64,000 nt of DNA from Bradyrhizobium commune (GCF_015624505.1 NZ_CP061379.1:5518001-5582000); one strand, 5' to 3'. Positions 33,905 through 42,997 are shown, numbered from the stretch's first letter. Program-made: numbers and translations. Notes: generated from the sequence alone by a model not told the origin.

Positions 33905-35095
33905 CTACGCCATCACCACCGGCGTCTCTTCCGCCAGCCCGTACACGCGCTGCGCCTGGGAAAACCCCGCGATCGGAAACTCGCCGAGATCGCGCCAGCC
34001 TTCGCGGCACACCTTCGCGAAAACCTCGGACGCCACCACCGTGCGCCCGAGCCTCCCTGCAATCTTCTCCATCCGGGCCGCGAGATTGACGGCGGGACCG
34101 ATGCAGGTGAAGTCGAGCCGGTTGCCGCCGCCGATATTGCCGTAGAGGATGTTGCCGACATGGAGCGCGACGCCGAAGCGGAAGCGCTCGACGACGTCGC
34201 CGACGGGATGCGCGAGCGCCTCGACGCTGGCGCGCGATTCTCGCGCTGCTTCCAAGACGCGCGCGCAGACATGCGAGGCGTCGCCGACATATTCGTCGAT
34301 CGGGAACACTGCGAGCAGCCCGTCGCCCATGAATTTCAGGACTTCGCCGCCGTGGCCGCGGATCGCGGTCACCTGGCAATCGAAATAGCGGTTGAGGATA
34401 TCGACCACCGTCTCGGCCGGTAGCCGGTCCGACAGCGCGGTGAAGCCGCGCAGGTCCGACAGCCAGATCGCGGCCTGCATGGTGTCGTTGTGGCCGCGGC
34501 GGATCTGGCCGGCGAGAATGCGCTCGCCGGCGCGATTTCCCACATAGGTGTCGAGCAGGGTCGCAGCGGTGCGGCGCAGGGTGACGATCTCGCTGACGCG
34601 CGCGAGCGGCGCCACGATGGAGCGGATCGTCGCGATGTCGTCCTCGCTGAAGCCGCCGGGATGCCGCGTGGTCCAGCTGATCGCATGAATCGAGCCGTCG
34701 AGAAACCGCATCGGCGTCGCGATGTAGTCGGTGACGCCCTCGGCGCGCATGTCTTCCAGGAACGGAAACCGCCTGGTGTCGATCTCGTCGATGCGGCCCC
34801 TGACCTCCAGCCCCTCCTCGAACACGATCCGGAGCGGGCTCCGGGCGAACTCGGGCGTATCCAAAATCTCGAAATCGACGGTGCCGATCTCGACCTCCTC
34901 GCCCTGCCGCCAGATGAAGTTGCGGCCGAAGATCTCGGGATGCAGCGTGCGGATGAAGACGCCGAACCGCCATAATGGAAGGCCGGCTGCGACCAGGTTT
35001 TCGCAGGCATCCGCAATCATCTCCGCCGGCCCCCGCGACGATCTGGCGCCGTCGATCAGCCAGTTGATGATGCGCTGGAGCTCGGAGTTTTCCAT
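33905..35095 (-). CDS. Class III adenylate/guanylate cyclase with N-terminal sensory domain
   Basis: The 396-residue protein has no membrane segment. The N-terminal half, about 40-185, resembles a GAF-like sensor (LRIVFEEGLEVRGRIDEID, DYIATPMRFLDGSIHAISW). The catalytic domain at about 205-370 has the first metal Asp in IWLSDLRGFTALSDR, Lys and the second metal Asp in EVLKFMGDGLLAVFP, and the transition-state Asn and Arg in GPAVNLAARME. The Lys favours adenine as the substrate base, so cAMP is the likely product. The inducing signal is unknown. Confidence 0.9.
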   Translation of the reverse strand: MENSELQRIINWLIDGARSSRGPAEMIADACENLVAAGLPLWRFGVFIRTLHPEIFGRNFIWRQGEEVEIGTVDFEILDTPEFARSPLRIVFEEGLEVRGRIDEIDTRRFPFLEDMRAEGVTDYIATPMRFLDGSIHAISWTTRHPGGFSEDDIATIRSIVAPLARVSEIVTLRRTAATLLDTYVGNRAGERILAGQIRRGHNDTMQAAIWLSDLRGFTALSDRLPAETVVDILNRYFDCQVTAIRGHGGEVLKFMGDGLLAVFPIDEYVGDASHVCARVLEAARESRASVEALAHPVGDVVERFRFGVALHVGNILYGNIGGGNRLDFTCIGPAVNLAARMEKIAGRLGRTVVASEVFAKVCREGWRDLGEFPIAGFSQAQRVYGLAEETPVVMA

Positions 35096-35175
35096 GGGCG
35101 CATTTGCCGACGAAGTTGTGGGGCCGTCAAGCTGCGCGGTGGGCTAGTACCGCGACACAAAAGCTTCAAGCGGGC

Positions 35176-36264
35176 CTACCGCCCGACCTGTCCGCGATCG
35201 CGGATGAAGTGATCCGCCAGCACGCAGGCCATCATGGCCTCGCCAACGGGCACGGCACGGATGCCGACGCAGGGGTCGTGGCGGCCCTTGGTCATGATCT
35301 CGGTGTCGGCGCCGTTACGATCGACCGTCAGGCGCGGCTGCAGGATCGACGAGGTCGGCTTCACTGCAAAACGCACCACCACCGGCTGGCCGGTGGAGAT
35401 ACCGCCCAGAACGCCGCCGGCATGGTTGGACAAAAAGCGCGTGCCGTCATTGCCGGTACGCATCTCGTCGGCGTTCTCCTCGCCTGTGAGCTCAGCCGCG
35501 CCAAAGCCGGCGCCGATCTCGACGCCCTTCACGGCGTTGATGGTCATCATCGCGCCCGCCAGATCGGAATCGAGCTTTGCGTAGATCGGCGCGCCCAGGC
35601 CTGCGGGCACGCCTTCGGCGACGATCTCCAGCACCGCACCGATCGAGGAGCCGCTCTTTCGGATGCCGTCGAGATACGTCTCGAAGAACGCGGCCTTGTC
35701 CTTGTCCGGACAGAAGAACGGATTCTTGGCAACCTCGTCCCAATCCCACTTCTCGCGATCGATCTTGTGCGGGCCCATCTGCACCAGCGCGCCACGCACC
35801 TTGACGTCGGGCAGCACCTTTCGCGCAATCGCACCGGCGGCAACGCGCGTGGCGGTCTCGCGCGCGGAAGAGCGGCCGCCGCCGCGATAATCGCGCAGAC
35901 CGTACTTCGCCTCATAGGTGAAGTCGGCATGGCCGGGGCGGAACTTGTCCTTGATCTCCGAATAATCCTTCGAGCGCTGGTCGGTGTTCTCGATCAGCAG
36001 CCCGATCGGGGTGCCCGTCGTCACCTGCACGCCGGTCTCCGGATGCGCCATCACGCCGGAGAGGATTTTGACCTGATCCGGCTCCTGCCGCTGGGTGGTG
36101 AAGCGCGACTGGCCGGGCCGGCGGCGATCGAGGTCCTGCTGGATGTCGGCCTCGGTCAGCGGGATCATCGGCGGGCAGCCGTCGACCACGCAGCCGATCG
36201 CCACGCCGTGGCTCTCGCCAAAGGTGGTTACGCGGAACATGTGGCCGAAGGTGTTGAAGGACAT
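35176..36264 (-). CDS. aroC: Chorismate synthase
   Basis: The 362-residue protein matches chorismate synthase throughout: [18 protein letters not shown] near 16, [19 protein letters not shown] near 47, the [18 protein letters not shown] segment near 83, [17 protein letters not shown] near 130 and [21 protein letters not shown] near 268. It converts EPSP to chorismate with reduced FMN in aromatic amino-acid biosynthesis. It is the third gene of a same-strand group with fabI and a histidine-phosphatase-family gene, 85 bases after the latter. Confidence 0.97.
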   Translation of the reverse strand: MSFNTFGHMFRVTTFGESHGVAIGCVVDGCPPMIPLTEADIQQDLDRRRPGQSRFTTQRQEPDQVKILSGVMAHPETGVQVTTGTPIGLLIENTDQRSKDYSEIKDKFRPGHADFTYEAKYGLRDYRGGGRSSARETATRVAAGAIARKVLPDVKVRGALVQMGPHKIDREKWDWDEVAKNPFFCPDKDKAAFFETYLDGIRKSGSSIGAVLEIVAEGVPAGLGAPIYAKLDSDLAGAMMTINAVKGVEIGAGFGAAELTGEENADEMRTGNDGTRFLSNHAGGVLGGISTGQPVVVRFAVKPTSSILQPRLTVDRNGADTEIMTKGRHDPCVGIRAVPVGEAMMACVLADHFIRDRGQVGR

Positions 36265-36349
36265 CGCTGCTCGCTCGGTTCCGGCGTGTGGTAACGCGCG
36301 GGGGGCCGGGGGTCAAACCCGCAAGCGGCCCTGGGAATGCCGGAGCGGT

Positions 36350-36949
36350 TTAACTATACTTCTCCAGCCGCCCCTCGCGGAACACATAGACGGCGCCCTG
36401 CTCGATATAGAGCTCGGCGGCGCTTGCAGGCGTCTCGAGGCCGAGCGAGACCATCAGGGCCCGGCAGGTGCCGCCATGGGCGACCGCGACGGTGTCGGTC
36501 GGGAGCTCGTCGTACCAGGCTCGGACGCGGACCTGCACATCGGCATAGGTCTCCCCGCCTGCCGGCCCCACTGTCCATTTGTCGGCGAGGCGACGGGCAT
36601 AGATTTCGGGATCGGCGGCCTCGCTCTCGGCGAGCGTCAGCCCCTCCCAGGTGCCATAGCCGATCTCGCGCAGGCGATCGTCGAGCGCGTAATCGGCAGG
36701 CGGCAATTCGAGCTTGCCGCGCGCGAGCTCCATGGTCTGGCGCGCACGGCCGAGCGGGCTCGACACGTAGGGCAGCGCCGCCTTGTCGCGGCCGTCGCGT
36801 TTGAAGAGATCGGCGAGGACGCCGCCTGCCTGCACGGCCTGGTCGCGGCCACGCGCGTTCAGCGGAACGTCCTTGGTGCCCTGAAGCCTGCCGAGCGCGT
36901 TCCACTCGGTCTCGCCGTGGCGAAGATAATAGATCGTGGGCACGGGCAT
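36350..36949 (-). CDS. Histidine phosphatase (phosphoglycerate mutase-like) family protein
   Basis: The 199-residue protein starts YYLRHGETEWNALGRLQGTKDVPLN with the phosphohistidine RHG motif at about residue 9-11, and carries the second catalytic His in VAVAHGGTCRALMVSLG near 157. The length fits a cofactor-independent-type phosphatase rather than a glycolytic mutase. The substrate is unknown. It lies 12 bases after fabI and is almost surely co-transcribed with it. Confidence 0.92.
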   Translation of the reverse strand: MPVPTIYYLRHGETEWNALGRLQGTKDVPLNARGRDQAVQAGGVLADLFKRDGRDKAALPYVSSPLGRARQTMELARGKLELPPADYALDDRLREIGYGTWEGLTLAESEAADPEIYARRLADKWTVGPAGGETYADVQVRVRAWYDELPTDTVAVAHGGTCRALMVSLGLETPASAAELYIEQGAVYVFREGRLEKYS

Positions 36950-36961
36950 TGCGGTTGAAGA

Positions 36962-37783
36962 TCAGTCCTTCCCGCCCAACGAGACGTCCGGCGCATCAGG
37001 CCGTTTCATGCCGAGCACGTGGTAGCCGGCATCGACATGATGCACTTCGCCGGTGACGCCGCGCGACAGATCTGACAGGAAGTACAGCGCACTGTCGCCA
37101 ACCTCCTCGATCGTCACGTTGCGCCGCAGCGGTGCGTTGAGCTCGTTATATTTCAGGAGGAGGCGTGAATCGGCGATGCCGGCGAACGCCAGCGTCTTGA
37201 TCGGTCCCGCCGAGATCGCGTTGACGCGGATCGCCTTCTCGCCGAGATCGGCGGCCAGATAGCGCACGCTCGCCTCCAGCGCCGCCTTGGCGACGCCCAT
37301 GACGTTGTAGTTCGGCATCCATTTCTCGGAGCCGTAATAGCTCAGCGTGATGATCGAGCCGCCGTCGGTCATCAGCTTCTCGGCGCGCTGCGCGATCGCC
37401 GTCAGCGAGTAGCAGGAGATCAGCATCGACTTGGAGAAATTGTCCGCGGTGGTGTCGACGTAGCGGCCCTCGAGCTGGTCCTTGTCGGCAAATGCGATCG
37501 CGTGCACGACGAAATCGATCTTGCCCCACTTCTCCTTCAGCACGTCGAACACCGCGTCGATGGTCGCGGCATCCGTGACGTCGCAATGGCCGAGCATGAG
37601 CGCGCCGAGCTCGGCAGCGAGCGGCTCGACCCGCTTTTTCAGCGCATCGCCCTGATAGGTGAGTGCCAGCTCTGCGCCGGCTGCGTGGCATGCCTTGGCG
37701 ATGCCCCAGGCGATCGAGCGGTTGTTGGCAACGCCGAGGATCACCCCGCGCTTGCCTTGCATCAGAGCTGAATTCTGCGCCAT
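36962..37783 (-). CDS. fabI: Enoyl-[acyl-carrier-protein] reductase (NADH)
   Basis: The 273-residue SDR-type protein has the FabI nucleotide site GKRGVILGVANNRSIAWGIAKAC near 10-32, FVVHAIAFADKDQLEGRYVDT near 90, and the FabI catalytic Tyr-x6-Lys in YNVMGVAKAALEAS near 157. It performs the last reduction of the fatty-acid elongation cycle. ATG at 37783 was chosen at the start of homology (MAQNSALMQGK); the frame is open to 37822. It heads the fabI/phosphatase/aroC group and is divergent from the sigma-factor gene. Confidence 0.95.
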   Translation of the reverse strand: MAQNSALMQGKRGVILGVANNRSIAWGIAKACHAAGAELALTYQGDALKKRVEPLAAELGALMLGHCDVTDAATIDAVFDVLKEKWGKIDFVVHAIAFADKDQLEGRYVDTTADNFSKSMLISCYSLTAIAQRAEKLMTDGGSIITLSYYGSEKWMPNYNVMGVAKAALEASVRYLAADLGEKAIRVNAISAGPIKTLAFAGIADSRLLLKYNELNAPLRRNVTIEEVGDSALYFLSDLSRGVTGEVHHVDAGYHVLGMKRPDAPDVSLGGKD

Positions 37784-37903
37784 TTCTTCACGTCCGAACT
37801 GGGTTAGGGTCTGGAGGTACACCAGCCCTCCCCTGCGGTACAGTCCTAATACGCGGCGTTAACGCTGTTTCGACGGCCGGAATAGCCGTTCTGCTCGGGT
37901 GTT

Positions 37904-38440
37904 ATGATCGTTGAGGCGCTCGCGCCGAACGTTGAGGACGACAAGACGGCAATGAGTGCGTTTCGCCAGAGTGTGGAAGCCATGATCCCGGCGTTGCGAC
38001 GCTACGCCCGCGCGTTGACGCGCGATGCGGATGCGGCGGACGATCTGGTGCAGGACACGCTGGTGCGTGCGTTGCGTTCGGAGCGATTGTTTCTCGGAGG
38101 CGACGTCAGGAGCTGGCTCTATACGATCCTGACCAACCTCAACAAGAACCGGCGGCGCTCGCTGGCAAGGCGGCCGCAATTCATGCAGCTGACGGAGAAC
38201 AGCCCGGACGCCAGCGGGACCGAAGCCGAAGGGCGTGACATCGAGAAGGCGTTGTCGACGCTGGTCGAGGAGCAGCGGTCGGTGTTGCTGCTGGTGATGC
38301 TGGAGGGCATGAGCTACCGCGAGGTCGCCGACATCCAGGGCGTGCCGATCGGCACCGTGATGTCGCGCCTGGCGCGCGCACGCGCCCACGTCAAAGCGTC
38401 GCTGGAGGGTGAGCGCCCGGCGCTGAGGCGGGTGAAATGA
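37904..38440 (+). CDS. ECF-type RNA polymerase sigma factor
   Basis: The 178-residue protein has sigma region 2 (PALRRYARALTRDADAADDLVQDTLVRAL near 30-60, then DVRSWLYTILTNLNKNRRRS) and region 4 (ALSTLVEEQRSVLLLVMLEGMSYREVADIQGVPIGTVMSRLARAR near 115-160). Regions 1 and 3 are missing, as in extracytoplasmic-function sigma factors. ATG at 37904 is used; an in-frame ATG at 37952 would also leave both domains intact. The anti-sigma gene follows 52 bases later on the same strand. The inducing stress is unknown. Confidence 0.9.
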   Translation: MIVEALAPNVEDDKTAMSAFRQSVEAMIPALRRYARALTRDADAADDLVQDTLVRALRSERLFLGGDVRSWLYTILTNLNKNRRRSLARRPQFMQLTENSPDASGTEAEGRDIEKALSTLVEEQRSVLLLVMLEGMSYREVADIQGVPIGTVMSRLARARAHVKASLEGERPALRRVK

Positions 38441-38492
38441 TGGCAGGATTAGTGCAACGATATTTTGGGCCGCAGAGCCAGAGACGACCGAT

Positions 38493-39266
38493 ATGAACGA
38501 CCACAATATTCCCGTGACCGAAGACGAGCTTCACGCCTATGTCGACGGCGAGCTGCCGGCCGAGCGCCGCGCCGACGTCGAGGCCTGGCTCGGTGCGCAC
38601 CCAGAGGATGCCGAGCGGGTGCAATCCTGGCGTGCCATGGCCGAGATGCTGCACGCCCGTTACGACTCGGTCGCCCAGGAGCCGGTGCCGGCGCGGCTGG
38701 AGCTGGAACGGCTGGAGCGTCGTCCGCGGCAATGGTTCTATGGTGCGGTTGCGGCAGCGCTGGTCGCCTTTGTCGCCGGCGGCACGGCCGGCTGGATCGC
38801 GCATGGCGCCGCAAATGCGCCCTCGACCTTCCAGAGTTTTACCGCGGACGCGCTCGACGCCCACCGCCTCTATGTGGTCGAGGTCCGCCACCCGGTCGAG
38901 GTCGGCGGCAACGAGCGCGACCACCTCCAGGCCTGGCTGACCCGACGCTGCGGCTGGACCGTGTTCGCCCCGAACCTGGAGGCGAGCGGGCTGAAGCTCG
39001 TCGGCGGCCGGCTGCTGCCGGGGCCGAACGGGCCGGCGTCGTTCCTGATGTATGAGGGCGCCTCGGGCGAGCGCTACACGATCTACACGGCCAAGACCGA
39101 GACCGGTGCAACACAGATGCGCTACGCCAAGACGGACAAGGACGGGGCGCTGTTCTGGGCCGAGCGTGGCGTCGGCTACGTCGTCAGCGGTGGTGGCAGC
39201 GACCGTGACCGGCTGACCAAGGTGGCGCAGGCCGTCTACGACCAGGCCGAGAAAAACGGCGGCTAA
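38493..39266 (+). CDS. Membrane anti-sigma factor partner of the ECF sigma factor
   Basis: The 257-residue protein has an N-terminal anti-sigma-type helical domain (VTEDELHAYVDGELPAERRADVEAWLG at about 8-34), one transmembrane helix (WFYGAVAAALVAFVAGGTAGWI near 83-105) and a periplasmic domain of about 145 residues with one Cys (RRCGWTVF). The zinc-binding HxxxCxxC motif of ZAS-type anti-sigmas is absent. It should hold the sigma factor at the membrane and release it on a periplasmic signal; this is inferred from gene order and layout. Confidence 0.85.
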   Translation: MNDHNIPVTEDELHAYVDGELPAERRADVEAWLGAHPEDAERVQSWRAMAEMLHARYDSVAQEPVPARLELERLERRPRQWFYGAVAAALVAFVAGGTAGWIAHGAANAPSTFQSFTADALDAHRLYVVEVRHPVEVGGNERDHLQAWLTRRCGWTVFAPNLEASGLKLVGGRLLPGPNGPASFLMYEGASGERYTIYTAKTETGATQMRYAKTDKDGALFWAERGVGYVVSGGGSDRDRLTKVAQAVYDQAEKNGG

Positions 39267-39577
39267 GCAACCGCACGAGCGCCGTGCCTCGATTCCGTCA
39301 TTGAAAATTTCGAATCAAGACATGCGCGCGTCTCATTATCGCACCGGGTGATCACGCGATTATGAGCAGCGTTCGATCCGCCGATCGACGCGGGCGGCCT
39401 CGATTGGGGTTTTTGGTACCGCGCTGGTCCCCCTCTCGAGGCCGCACCTTTTCATCGGCTGCCCCGCCGGACAGCCGACACGTCGAGAAGCGCTACCACG
39501 CCTCAGGCATATGATGGGCATCATCCGTTCGGAGATGCCCTCAGCTTTTAGGAGAACCCCTTCAGTTGCGCTCGGCT
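39267..39577. other. 311-base convergent spacer between anti-sigma and DnaJ-like genes
   Basis: No gene with a ribosome site or domain is visible. An 87-codon minus-strand frame (39360-39623) overlaps the end of the DnaJ-like gene and looks spurious. No T-rich terminator hairpin is obvious. Confidence 0.5.
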
Positions 39578-40546
39578 TTAGCCAAGTCCGCTGCGTGGAT
39601 TGTAGGGGTGCTGGTCCCGCCACTTTTCCATCAGTGCCTCGAGCTCGGCGTCGTTTCCATCCGGTAGGATAATCCGGATGACGACAAAGAGATCCCCGGT
39701 TCCGCCAGTTTTCGGCAAGCCCTTACCTTTCAGACGGAAGGTCCGGCCGCTGGAGGTGTTTTTGGGCACCGACAGTTCGACCGCATTGCCGAGCGTGGGC
39801 ACGCGGACCTTGCCGCCGAGCACCGCCTCATAGAGCGTGACGGGCAGGTCGATCCGCAAGTCGGCGCCCTCGACCTTGAAGAACGAGTGCGGTGCGATGC
39901 TGATCGTGATCAGGAGATCGCCCGGCGGATGGCCCTGGGCGCTCTCGCCCTGCCCCCGCAGTCGGATCTGCTGGCCCTCGACGACCCCGGCCGGAATCTT
40001 GACGTTGAGCTCCTTGCCATTCGGCAGCCGGACGCGCTTCTCGCCGCCCTTGACCGACTCTTCCAGCGAGACGGACATGGCGACGCTGACATCGAGATCG
40101 AGCCCGACCCCGCCGGTGTCGAATTCGAACTGGGCACCGCCGCCGGCTCCGGGCCGCGCACCGCGCATCCCGCCGCCGAACATGCTGTTGAGGATGTCCT
40201 CGAACGCGCCCGCACCCTGGCCGGGGCCGGCACTGCCGCCACGGAACGTATAGCTCTCGAACCCGCCGGGACCAGCGCGCCCGCGCGGACCGGCGCCACC
40301 GCCCGGGAAGCCCTGAAAGCGCGGCTTGCCGTCGGCGTCGATCTCGCCGCGGTCGAACTGCTTGCGCTTGTCCTCGTCGCCAAGGATCTCGTTGGCCGAG
40401 TTGAGCTCGGCGAAGCGCTCGGCAGCCTTCGGATCATCCTTGTTGCTGTCAGGATGATGCTTCTTGGCAAGCTTGCGATAGGCGCTCTTGATCGCGGCAG
40501 CGTTGGCGCTCCGCGGCACCCCCAAGACCTCATAGGGGTCGCGCAT
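39578..40546 (-). CDS. DnaJ-like (CbpA-type) co-chaperone
   Basis: The 322-residue protein has an N-terminal J domain ([23 protein letters not shown] with HPD at residues 31-33), a Gly/Phe-rich linker at about 78-125, and the two-barrel C-terminal substrate domain ([57 protein letters not shown]). The zinc-finger cysteines of full DnaJ are absent, so it is the CbpA/type II kind. It stimulates DnaK. No dnaK or grpE is nearby. It is followed by 159 bases without a gene. Confidence 0.92.
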   Translation of the reverse strand: MRDPYEVLGVPRSANAAAIKSAYRKLAKKHHPDSNKDDPKAAERFAELNSANEILGDEDKRKQFDRGEIDADGKPRFQGFPGGGAGPRGRAGPGGFESYTFRGGSAGPGQGAGAFEDILNSMFGGGMRGARPGAGGGAQFEFDTGGVGLDLDVSVAMSVSLEESVKGGEKRVRLPNGKELNVKIPAGVVEGQQIRLRGQGESAQGHPPGDLLITISIAPHSFFKVEGADLRIDLPVTLYEAVLGGKVRVPTLGNAVELSVPKNTSSGRTFRLKGKGLPKTGGTGDLFVVIRIILPDGNDAELEALMEKWRDQHPYNPRSGLG

Positions 40547-40705
40547 CCGTCACGTCTCCTCTCGGGAAATCGAAATGTTCAAAGGGCTCCCCGCCCCACC
40601 TGAACCTCATGTGGGGGGCGAGTGGCATTTTTGCAACTAGTTCGATGAAGCGATGATCTACGATTCGAGCGTGATCTTAGCGGAAAACCGGTTTCCCGAT
40701 CATGC

Positions 40706-41110
40706 TCAACTGCGCCACGGCTTTAGCGTATGAATCTCCCAACGGCCACGGCTGCTTTGGCAGCCGGCGCCCTGGAGCCAGCTCTCGGTGTCGCCGTTGA
40801 CGTAGCTCGCCAGGAAATCGCGGCACTTGCGGCCATCCTCGGCGGCGTAGGACTGCGCGATCGGCGTCACCGAGCCGCGCGCGCCGGTCTCCGGATTCTC
40901 CCAGTGCTGACTGGCGTCTTTGTCGCCCTTGCTCAGCACGTCGGAGGCGGCGTTGCGGGCGAAGGCGAGATCGGTCTCGGTCGGTGCGGCCTCCTTCGGC
41001 CGCACGATCGAGCCCGTGAGGTCGCCGTCGTCAGCCTTGGCGTAGGCGCTGGTGTCGTTGCGGGAGAGGCTGCAACCGCCGGTGCCGAGCCCGACCAGAA
41101 TCATCGTCAT
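40706..41110 (-). CDS. RT0821/Lpp0805-type surface lipoprotein
   Basis: The visible 134-residue product has a short hydrophobic start ending in a lipobox-like Cys (MTMILVGLGTGGC), then SLSRNDTSAYAKADDGDLTGSIV, and a C-terminal domain with a WENPETGARGSVTPIAQSY motif and two Cys (KCRDFLASYV; GAGCQSSRGRW), as in this envelope family. The start is uncertain: the ATG at 41110 gives a signal without basic residues, and the frame runs up to 41266, where it would overlap pdxH. A palindrome at 41158 lies just upstream. Confidence 0.72.
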   Translation of the reverse strand: MTMILVGLGTGGCSLSRNDTSAYAKADDGDLTGSIVRPKEAAPTETDLAFARNAASDVLSKGDKDASQHWENPETGARGSVTPIAQSYAAEDGRKCRDFLASYVNGDTESWLQGAGCQSSRGRWEIHTLKPWRS

Positions 41111-41157
41111 GACAATGCCGGACGGGCGGATCGCCGATAGGCCAACGCGTCCCCATG

Positions 41158-41171
41158 CCCTATATAGGGCG
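41158..41171. promoter_or_regulatory. Perfect 14-base palindrome in the divergent lipoprotein/pdxH spacer
   Basis: GCCCTATATAGGGC is self-complementary and lies 52 bases before the pdxH ATG and 47 bases before the lipoprotein ATG. The TATATA centre could serve as a -10 element on both strands or as an operator. Confidence 0.4.
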
Positions 41172-41223
41172 GTAGCGGACAACAACGCGTTTTGGGCCGC
41201 GGGACGCAACTCGGACTCCAGAC

Positions 41224-41865
41224 ATGACCGACACGACCTCGATGAAACACCAGACACCCTTAACATCCGGTGATTTCACCGCCGCCGATGAGCCTTTTGC
41301 GCTGTTTGCGGCCTGGCTGGACGAAGCGATCAAGAGCGAGCCGAACGATCCGAACGCGATGGCGCTCGCAACCGTCGATCCCGATGGCCTGCCCGACGTG
41401 CGCATGGTGCTGATGAAGGGCTTCGATGCTGAGGGTTTCGTCTTCTACAGCCACATCGCGAGCCAGAAGGGCCGCGAACTCGCCGCAAATCCTAAGGCGG
41501 CGTTACTTTTTCACTGGAAGTCGCTGCGCCGTCAGGTCCGCATCCGCGGCAACGTGACGCCGGTGACCGACGCCGAGGCCGACACCTATTTCGCCACCCG
41601 CCCGAAGCAGGCGCAGATCGGCGCCTGGGCGAGCAAGCAGTCCGAGGCGCTGGAGAGCCGCTTCGCCTTCGAGCAGGCCATCGCAAAGGTCGCGGCCAAA
41701 CACATCATCGGCGAGGTGCCGCGGCCGCCGGGCTGGAGCGGCTGGCGCATCACGCCGTCGCGTATCGAGTTCTGGCACGACCGCCCATTCCGTCTGCACG
41801 ACCGCATCGAATTTCGCCGTGACGCGGCCTGCCAGAAATGGTCCAAGACGCGGATGTACCCTTGA
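41224..41865 (+). CDS. pdxH: Pyridoxamine/pyridoxine 5'-phosphate oxidase
   Basis: The 213-residue FMN enzyme makes pyridoxal 5'-phosphate, the last step of vitamin B6 synthesis and salvage. Motifs in order are [26 protein letters not shown] near 40, the FMN-binding [36 protein letters not shown] near 75-110, [19 protein letters not shown] near 125, and the C-terminal [11 protein letters not shown] ending in W-x-x-x-R-MYP. The length is normal. An SDR gene follows 20 bases later. Confidence 0.95.
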   Translation: MTDTTSMKHQTPLTSGDFTAADEPFALFAAWLDEAIKSEPNDPNAMALATVDPDGLPDVRMVLMKGFDAEGFVFYSHIASQKGRELAANPKAALLFHWKSLRRQVRIRGNVTPVTDAEADTYFATRPKQAQIGAWASKQSEALESRFAFEQAIAKVAAKHIIGEVPRPPGWSGWRITPSRIEFWHDRPFRLHDRIEFRRDAACQKWSKTRMYP

Positions 41866-41885
41866 GCTTTGCGCCGACCTGAAAG

Positions 41886-42644
41886 ATGTCCATGCCGCAT
41901 TCGTCCAATGCGCCGCGCCGCACGCTGCTCCTGACCGGAGCCAGCCGCGGCATCGGCCACGCCACGGTGATCCGCTTCTCCTCAGCGGGCTGGCGTGTCA
42001 TCACCTGCTCGCGGCACGCCTTCCCCGAGGACTGCCCGTGGGACGCAGGGCCTGAGGACCACATCCAGGTCGATCTCGGCAATCCCGTGGACACCGCGCG
42101 TGCGATCACCGACATCCGCAACCGCCTCGAAGGCGGCGTGCTGCACGCGCTGGTCAATAACGCCGCTATCTCGCCGAAGGGCCCGGGCGGCTCCAGACTC
42201 GGCTCGGTCGACACCGACCTCGACACCTGGACGCACGTCTTCCATGTCAACTTCTTCGCGCCGATCATGATCGCGCGCGGCCTGATCGAGGAGTTGAAGG
42301 CGGCCAAGGGCTCGGTCGTGAATGTCACCTCGATCGCGGGCTCGCGCGTGCATCCCTTCGCGGGCGCAGCCTACGCGACCTCGAAGGCGGCCCTTGCATC
42401 ATTGACGCGCGAAATGGCCTCCGACTTCGGCCGCGTCGGCGTGCGCGTCAACGCAATCGCGCCGGGCGAGATCGACACCTCGATCCTGTCTCCCGGCACC
42501 GAAAAGATCGTCGAGCAGCAGATCCCGATGCACCGGCTCGGCACGCCGGACGAGGTCGCCAAGATCATCTACGTGCTGTGCACGGACACCAGTTCTTACG
42601 TCAACGGCGCCGAGATCCACATCAACGGCGGCCAGCACGTGTAG
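41886..42644 (+). CDS. SDR-family NAD(P)-dependent oxidoreductase
   Basis: The 252-residue classical SDR has the cofactor motif TGASRGIGHA near residue 18, LVNNAAIS near 91, the catalytic Ser in VNVTSIAGS near 143, and the YATSK Tyr-x3-Lys pair near 162-166. The C-terminal INGGQHV is typical of 3-oxoacyl-ACP reductase-like SDRs. The substrate is unknown. It lies 20 bases after pdxH, so it is likely co-transcribed. Confidence 0.93.
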   Translation: MSMPHSSNAPRRTLLLTGASRGIGHATVIRFSSAGWRVITCSRHAFPEDCPWDAGPEDHIQVDLGNPVDTARAITDIRNRLEGGVLHALVNNAAISPKGPGGSRLGSVDTDLDTWTHVFHVNFFAPIMIARGLIEELKAAKGSVVNVTSIAGSRVHPFAGAAYATSKAALASLTREMASDFGRVGVRVNAIAPGEIDTSILSPGTEKIVEQQIPMHRLGTPDEVAKIIYVLCTDTSSYVNGAEIHINGGQHV

Positions 42645-42650
42645 CGCTTC

Positions 42651-42749
42651 GTCGCCATTGCGAACGAAGCGAAGCAATCCAGGCTCTCTTACCAAGGAAT
42701 TCTGGGAAGCAGGCGATCCAGACGAAGCCGCCGCAAGACCTGGATCGCC
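42651..42749. repeat. REP-like intergenic palindromic element
   Basis: GTCGCCATTGCGAACGAAGCGAAGCAATCCAG (42651-42682) contains an ATTGC/GCAAT pair, a pattern that I recognise as frequent between genes in bradyrhizobia. It is followed by the perfect ten-base arms GGCGATCCAG (42712-42721) and CTGGATCGCC (42740-42749) with an 18-base spacer. Confidence 0.6.
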
Positions 42750-42763
42750 CTTACCTTCCGTTC

Positions 42764-42997
42764 TCAATCAGCGCGGAATCGACGCGACGTTTCGCGCAGC
42801 CTTTGTACTCCGGCATTTGGAGCGGCAGCGTCAAATGCAGTCGAGCAGTCGTCGTCGTTCTCGCCGTCGAGCAGCGGAGCACCACAGTGCCGGCACATGC
42901 GTGCCGACATTGACGACGCCTTGCCGCTCGCAGCGACCTGACGATAGCTCGCCAGATCGATGACGTTGCGGCGCGTCGTTATGTGTTTCTCAACCAT
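42764..42997 (-). CDS. Small Cys-containing (single zinc-ribbon-like knuckle) protein of unknown function
   Basis: The 77-residue product has a basic N-terminus, a segment TTRRNVIDLASYRQ, and CRHCGAPLLDGENDDDC at about residues 35-51. The CxxCGA pair with a later Cys resembles half a zinc ribbon. Only three cysteines are present, so metal may need His34-region residues or a second chain. GAGGAA lies five bases before ATG 42997, a good ribosome site, which supports a real gene. I do not recognise a named family. Confidence 0.65.
   Translation of the reverse strand: MVEKHITTRRNVIDLASYRQVAASGKASSMSARMCRHCGAPLLDGENDDDCSTAFDAAAPNAGVQRLRETSRRFRAD

Noticed and set aside
39360..39623. 87-codon minus-strand frame between the anti-sigma and DnaJ-like genes
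   Set aside because: It overlaps the DnaJ-like gene's 3' end in another frame and has no domain or ribosome site.
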